The notes under the pieces were generated by a model. That model was not told the DNA's origin. It searched no databases and was given only the letters and a program-made list of their open reading frames with translations. From positions 124,001-188,000 of the forward strand of contig CALFUL010000004.1 in NCBI GenBank assembly GCA_937929935.1: DNA of 64,000 nt, in the 5' to 3' direction. Both the position numbers and the translations under genes were made by a program. The stretch is from an uncultured Flavobacteriaceae bacterium (lineage in GTDB: Bacteria > Bacteroidota > Bacteroidia > Flavobacteriales > Flavobacteriaceae). Below are positions 61,058 through 64,000 of this stretch, in pieces (within the stretch, counting starts at the first letter, position 1; the number at the start of each line of letters is the position of its first letter).

Positions 61058-63106
61058 TTAAATAGTATTTAACTCTTCATTGAGTTTTTTCTTAGTATAA
61101 AAGTAAACCAAGAAGTAAATTGGTATCCCTCCAAATAACAAGATATATAAAACGTAATCTTCTTTCTTACCTAGTTCTTTTCTAAAGGTATAGTAATTAA
61201 TAATTGACTTGATTAAAAATACCGTGAATAGTATTAATGAAGCAATCAACGTAATATTAGTAATTAAGGTAAATAACTCCAGTTTTACTAGGGTTAAAGA
61301 TACAATATAACTTGCAATGTAAAGTAGATAAAAGACCAAGGCTGCGTATGAATTTTTATTGTATTTCAATAAAATAGCTTTGGCTTTTTCATATTGCGAA
61401 TTATCAATTTGACCACTTATTTTAAGTTGTTTTTGGGTTATTCCACGGCTATCTAAAACAGCGAAAATAGTTGCTGAAAATTTTGGATCGTACCTAAATT
61501 GTTTCCGTTTTCGACCCATTTCTATTAAACGTTCATCACTGTATGAAGAAAGGGTTTGATAGTCTATTGAATTTTCATCAATAGAATGCGAATCATGGTT
61601 AACTGATAGGTCTTCTACTTCCTCTTCTAAATCATTCTTTTTACCAAATGTTTTCTTGAAAAAGTCTATAATTCTTCCAAAGGACATCAACCCTTTATCT
61701 GCAGTTGCTCTCTTTGTTAAAAGAATACCTAAAGGCAACATCAAGAGGGTAGAGGTCCATGCCCCTAAAATAGGATGAATATTACCCTTATTCGAGTAAT
61801 TTTCAGCAAAAACGCCCACAAAATAATAAACTAAAAACAGAACAATCGCAATAACCATTGGCAAGCCAAGGCCTCCTTTTCGAATAATTGCACCTAAGGG
61901 TGCGCCCACAAAAAATAATATGATGCATGAAAACGCCAGCGCAAATTTATCATGAAATGAAAAGATATGTCGCCTATGCAATTCATAGCGTTTACCCATT
62001 TCTGTACGTTTGGCTTTTACGGTATTCAAGGCATTTGTAATAGTATTGGTTGCCGCATTCAAAACTTGTAATTGTTGCCAATCTGGGTAGAGACTAAGTA
62101 TGTTTTCTACTTTGCCATCGTTTTCTTTTAATTGTTTTTGAATACTGTCATTTCTTGCATTTTCAATAACCGTAGGTTCAATGCTACTCGGTTTTTCTTT
62201 GCCAAAAGCCCCCATTTTGGTAACTAAAATATTTTTAGAAAATGCTGTGACAATTCTTAGGTTGTCTTTACTCAATGAATCAACATCTTTTCTTAACCTG
62301 CTGATATTCTTCATTTTAGCAGTTTCAATATCACGTTCTTCTTCTAGGTCAACATTGTTGAGTTCTGTCAAATCAATGTTCATGGTATAGGTTTCGAACT
62401 GTGAATTGGCAAACGGATATCTTTGCCTATCAGTTCCTCTTTTCTCTACCGTTTGATAAAGATGGCCGTCTTTCAAAACCAATTGAATGATGTCAGAATC
62501 GCCCCCACTAATTAACTCGCCGTCTTTTGCCTTAATAACTCTGTAATTGATATTTGATTTTGTTTTTTGATGAATGATAATATTTTTAAGAAAGCGATCA
62601 TTCTCGCCGTATTTTTTATCGACTTTGATATTCATGTCAGCACTTTCAAAATCACTAAAAATACCTTCGGTAATAGCAACAGCGGGTTTGAGTTTGGCAA
62701 TGTTTCTACGTAAGTTGAATATTTTTTGTTCTGAAGCCGGAATTACTGAATTGGCAAAGAAGAAGGTTAATCCGCCTAAAAAGAAAATAAAAACAATGAT
62801 ACTAATCATCGCTCGTTGTAGCGATATGCCTGAGGCTTTCATGGCTGCAAACTCATAGTTTTCAGCAAAAGATCCAAAAGTTAGTATTGAAGAAAGCAAA
62901 ACGGTTAGGGGTAGTACCTTTTCAGTGAGCTCAGGCATTTTGTAAAAAAAGAATTTGCCAATGATAGCTATGTCAAGTCCTTTGCCTGCTAAATCATCAA
63001 TAAAAAGCCATATCGATTGGAAAATGAAGATGAACATCATAATCACAAACGAACTGATGAGGTTGAATAAAAATCGCGATAAAATATACCGGTCTAGTAT
63101 TTTCAC
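61058..63106 (-). CDS. LptF/LptG-family LPS-export permease with long C-terminal extension
   Basis: 682 residues. The N-terminal part MKILDRYILSRFLFNLISSFVIMMFIFIFQSIWLFIDDLAGKG and KMPELTEKVLPLTVLLSSILTFGSFAENYEFAAMKASGISLQRAM is the LptF/G signature, followed by a periplasmic beta-jellyroll (about 110-380) and GAPLGAIIRKGGLGLPMVIAIVLFLVYYFVG. After about residue 480 comes an extra soluble linker and several more membrane spans to the end, which E. coli LptF/G (about 360) lacks. It draws LPS from the inner membrane with LptB. Linked to lolA and ftsK. Confidence 0.93.
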   Translation of the reverse strand: MKILDRYILSRFLFNLISSFVIMMFIFIFQSIWLFIDDLAGKGLDIAIIGKFFFYKMPELTEKVLPLTVLLSSILTFGSFAENYEFAAMKASGISLQRAMISIIVFIFFLGGLTFFFANSVIPASEQKIFNLRRNIAKLKPAVAITEGIFSDFESADMNIKVDKKYGENDRFLKNIIIHQKTKSNINYRVIKAKDGELISGGDSDIIQLVLKDGHLYQTVEKRGTDRQRYPFANSQFETYTMNIDLTELNNVDLEEERDIETAKMKNISRLRKDVDSLSKDNLRIVTAFSKNILVTKMGAFGKEKPSSIEPTVIENARNDSIQKQLKENDGKVENILSLYPDWQQLQVLNAATNTITNALNTVKAKRTEMGKRYELHRRHIFSFHDKFALAFSCIILFFVGAPLGAIIRKGGLGLPMVIAIVLFLVYYFVGVFAENYSNKGNIHPILGAWTSTLLMLPLGILLTKRATADKGLMSFGRIIDFFKKTFGKKNDLEEEVEDLSVNHDSHSIDENSIDYQTLSSYSDERLIEMGRKRKQFRYDPKFSATIFAVLDSRGITQKQLKISGQIDNSQYEKAKAILLKYNKNSYAALVFYLLYIASYIVSLTLVKLELFTLITNITLIASLILFTVFLIKSIINYYTFRKELGKKEDYVLYILLFGGIPIYFLVYFYTKKKLNEELNTI

Positions 63107-63107
63107 T

Positions 63108-63752
63108 TTAATTCCTTATGATGTAGTACCCTTCAGTTTCGTACTTAGTTTCATCAAAGGTAAATAAGGTTTTTGATAAAGGTTGGTCTGTTTTAAAAGA
63201 ATTAACAGTAACCGTTGTAGTTGCACCGTTTTTGCCTGTTTCAATGATTTTGTAAATGTGTTTGGTACCCACATCAATGCCCATTAAAATATGCTTGATT
63301 TCAGTATCTGAATCAATGGGTACTAACTTTACATATTGAATTTTTCTTCCTTGAACATTCTGAAGAATATCCCAAGCATAAGTATGTCCCTTTTTATAAA
63401 AAGTAAACATTTTAGAAGGTGTAAACGCATCTTCTTCTTCAGATTTATCTTCAACTGTCACTTCTTCATTCTCTGGTATAATCGTGTACACCTTATGACC
63501 ATCAAACATTTGCTGTGTGCCAAACAATTCGCCAAGATATTTATCGCCACTTAGGGTAACTTTACCTCTGGTTTCTGAATTTATATCAGCTTCAGTACTT
63601 TTTAATTCATATTTGAAGTCAACTACCATATTTTCATAAGTAGTCACTTTTGTATAAACTTCATCAAGCAATGCCTGCGCTTTCGCCGCATTTTGAGCGC
63701 TTAAAAGTTGACCTGAAATGATAATTAAAAGAAAAATACTAAACTTCTTCAT
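63108..63752 (-). CDS. lolA: LolA-like outer-membrane lipoprotein carrier
   Basis: 214 residues with a signal peptide (MKKFSIFLLIIISGQLLSAQ). The LolA/LolB half-barrel is seen as KVTTYENMVVDFKYELKSTEADINSETRGKVTLSGDKYLGELFGTQQMFDGHKVYTIIPENEEVTVED and later YVKLVPIDSDTEIKHILMGID. LolA ferries lipoproteins across the periplasm. It sits between ftsK and lptF/G, a gene order found through Flavobacteria. The gap to lptF/G is one base. Confidence 0.88.
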   Translation of the reverse strand: MKKFSIFLLIIISGQLLSAQNAAKAQALLDEVYTKVTTYENMVVDFKYELKSTEADINSETRGKVTLSGDKYLGELFGTQQMFDGHKVYTIIPENEEVTVEDKSEEEDAFTPSKMFTFYKKGHTYAWDILQNVQGRKIQYVKLVPIDSDTEIKHILMGIDVGTKHIYKIIETGKNGATTTVTVNSFKTDQPLSKTLFTFDETKYETEGYYIIRN

Positions 63753-63758
63753 TAGAAT

Positions 63759-64000
63759 TTATTTTGTTTCGTTACTTAATAATTGATCAAGCGCTACAAA
63801 ATCAGGTACTAATACTTGACGTGCTTTGCTGCCTTCAAAAGGGCCAACAATACCTGCAGCTTCTAGTTGATCAACTATGCGCCCTGCACGGTTATAGCCT
63901 AATTTTAATTTTCGTTGTATCAATGATGCTGAACCTTGTTGCGCGGTAACAATTACTTCTGCTGCCTGTCTAAATAAAACATCACGATCTGCTATATCAA
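63759..64000 (-). CDS. ftsK: DNA translocase FtsK, C-terminal gamma domain (partial)
   Basis: The frame runs off the window edge; the visible 80 residues end NETK-stop. The sequence has [60 protein letters not shown], the winged-helix gamma domain that reads KOPS sites and activates XerCD. The motor domain lies outside. It precedes lolA by 6 bases. The ORF track does not list it because it has no start in the window. Confidence 0.95.
   Translation of the reverse strand, partial: DIADRDVLFRQAAEVIVTAQQGSASLIQRKLKLGYNRAGRIVDQLEAAGIVGPFEGSKARQVLVPDFVALDQLLSNETK

Overview
The window looks like a chromosome segment of an AT-rich member of the Flavobacteriaceae (Bacteroidota). Evidence is the many Bacteroidota-only families (DUF4294, DUF4290, DUF6095, DUF6495, DUF4249 paired with a TonB-dependent receptor), a serB-serA fusion, monomeric isocitrate dehydrogenase, promoters of the TAnnTTTG type, and few Shine-Dalgarno sequences. 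No CRISPR array, rRNA, prophage or secretion cluster was seen.

Layout. 1-8.4 kb: end of a membrane methyltransferase, an alpha/beta hydrolase, a serine-biosynthesis fusion enzyme, rlmH, and nadC-yihY-DUF2147-priA. 8.5-13.1 kb: LytTR response regulator, the rpsF-rpsR-rplI operon, hisS and a lipoprotein. 13-19 kb: Nudix, M42 peptidase, DUF4294, and a DUF4249/TonB-receptor pair. 19-30 kb: icd, a 600-bp gene-free stretch, rplS, trmD, a long-form GAPDH, a DegP-type protease, dapF and mltG. 31-41 kb: rsmI-like, lmw-PTP, dnaA, ribD, a prmC-LOG fusion and ligA. 41.7-52.9 kb: tRNA-Met, a lysine-less class IV aminotransferase homologue, HU, fmt, recQ, DUF4290-murA and a TlpA/TIGR02117/DUF1080 group.

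52.9-57.5 kb is the accessory region. Small cassettes lie head to tail on the minus strand: HigA with a broken toxin, ParDE, HicAB and one orphan gene. They are separated by 100-200 bp imperfect palindromes that end ACAAC...GTTGT. Each of the three complete cassettes begins and ends with its own complementary core box, with four variable bases that covary between cassettes. This is the arrangement of integron cassettes and attC sites, but the core is not the classical one and no integrase is present. An IS1182 remnant and an ISAon1-like element have invaded the array, which ends beside a tRNA-Ser gene.

57.6-64 kb is conserved again: tRNA-Ser, TauE/SafE permease, a KdnA-like aminotransferase with a heptamer repeat in its 5' leader, and ribBA-lptF/G-lolA-ftsK on the minus strand. 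The housekeeping genes cover translation (rpsF, rpsR, rplI, rplS, hisS, fmt, trmD, rlmH, prmC), replication and repair (dnaA, priA, ligA, recQ), and envelope building (murA, dapF, mltG, LptF/G, LolA, KdnA-like). All functional names rest on reading motifs by eye; no database search was run.
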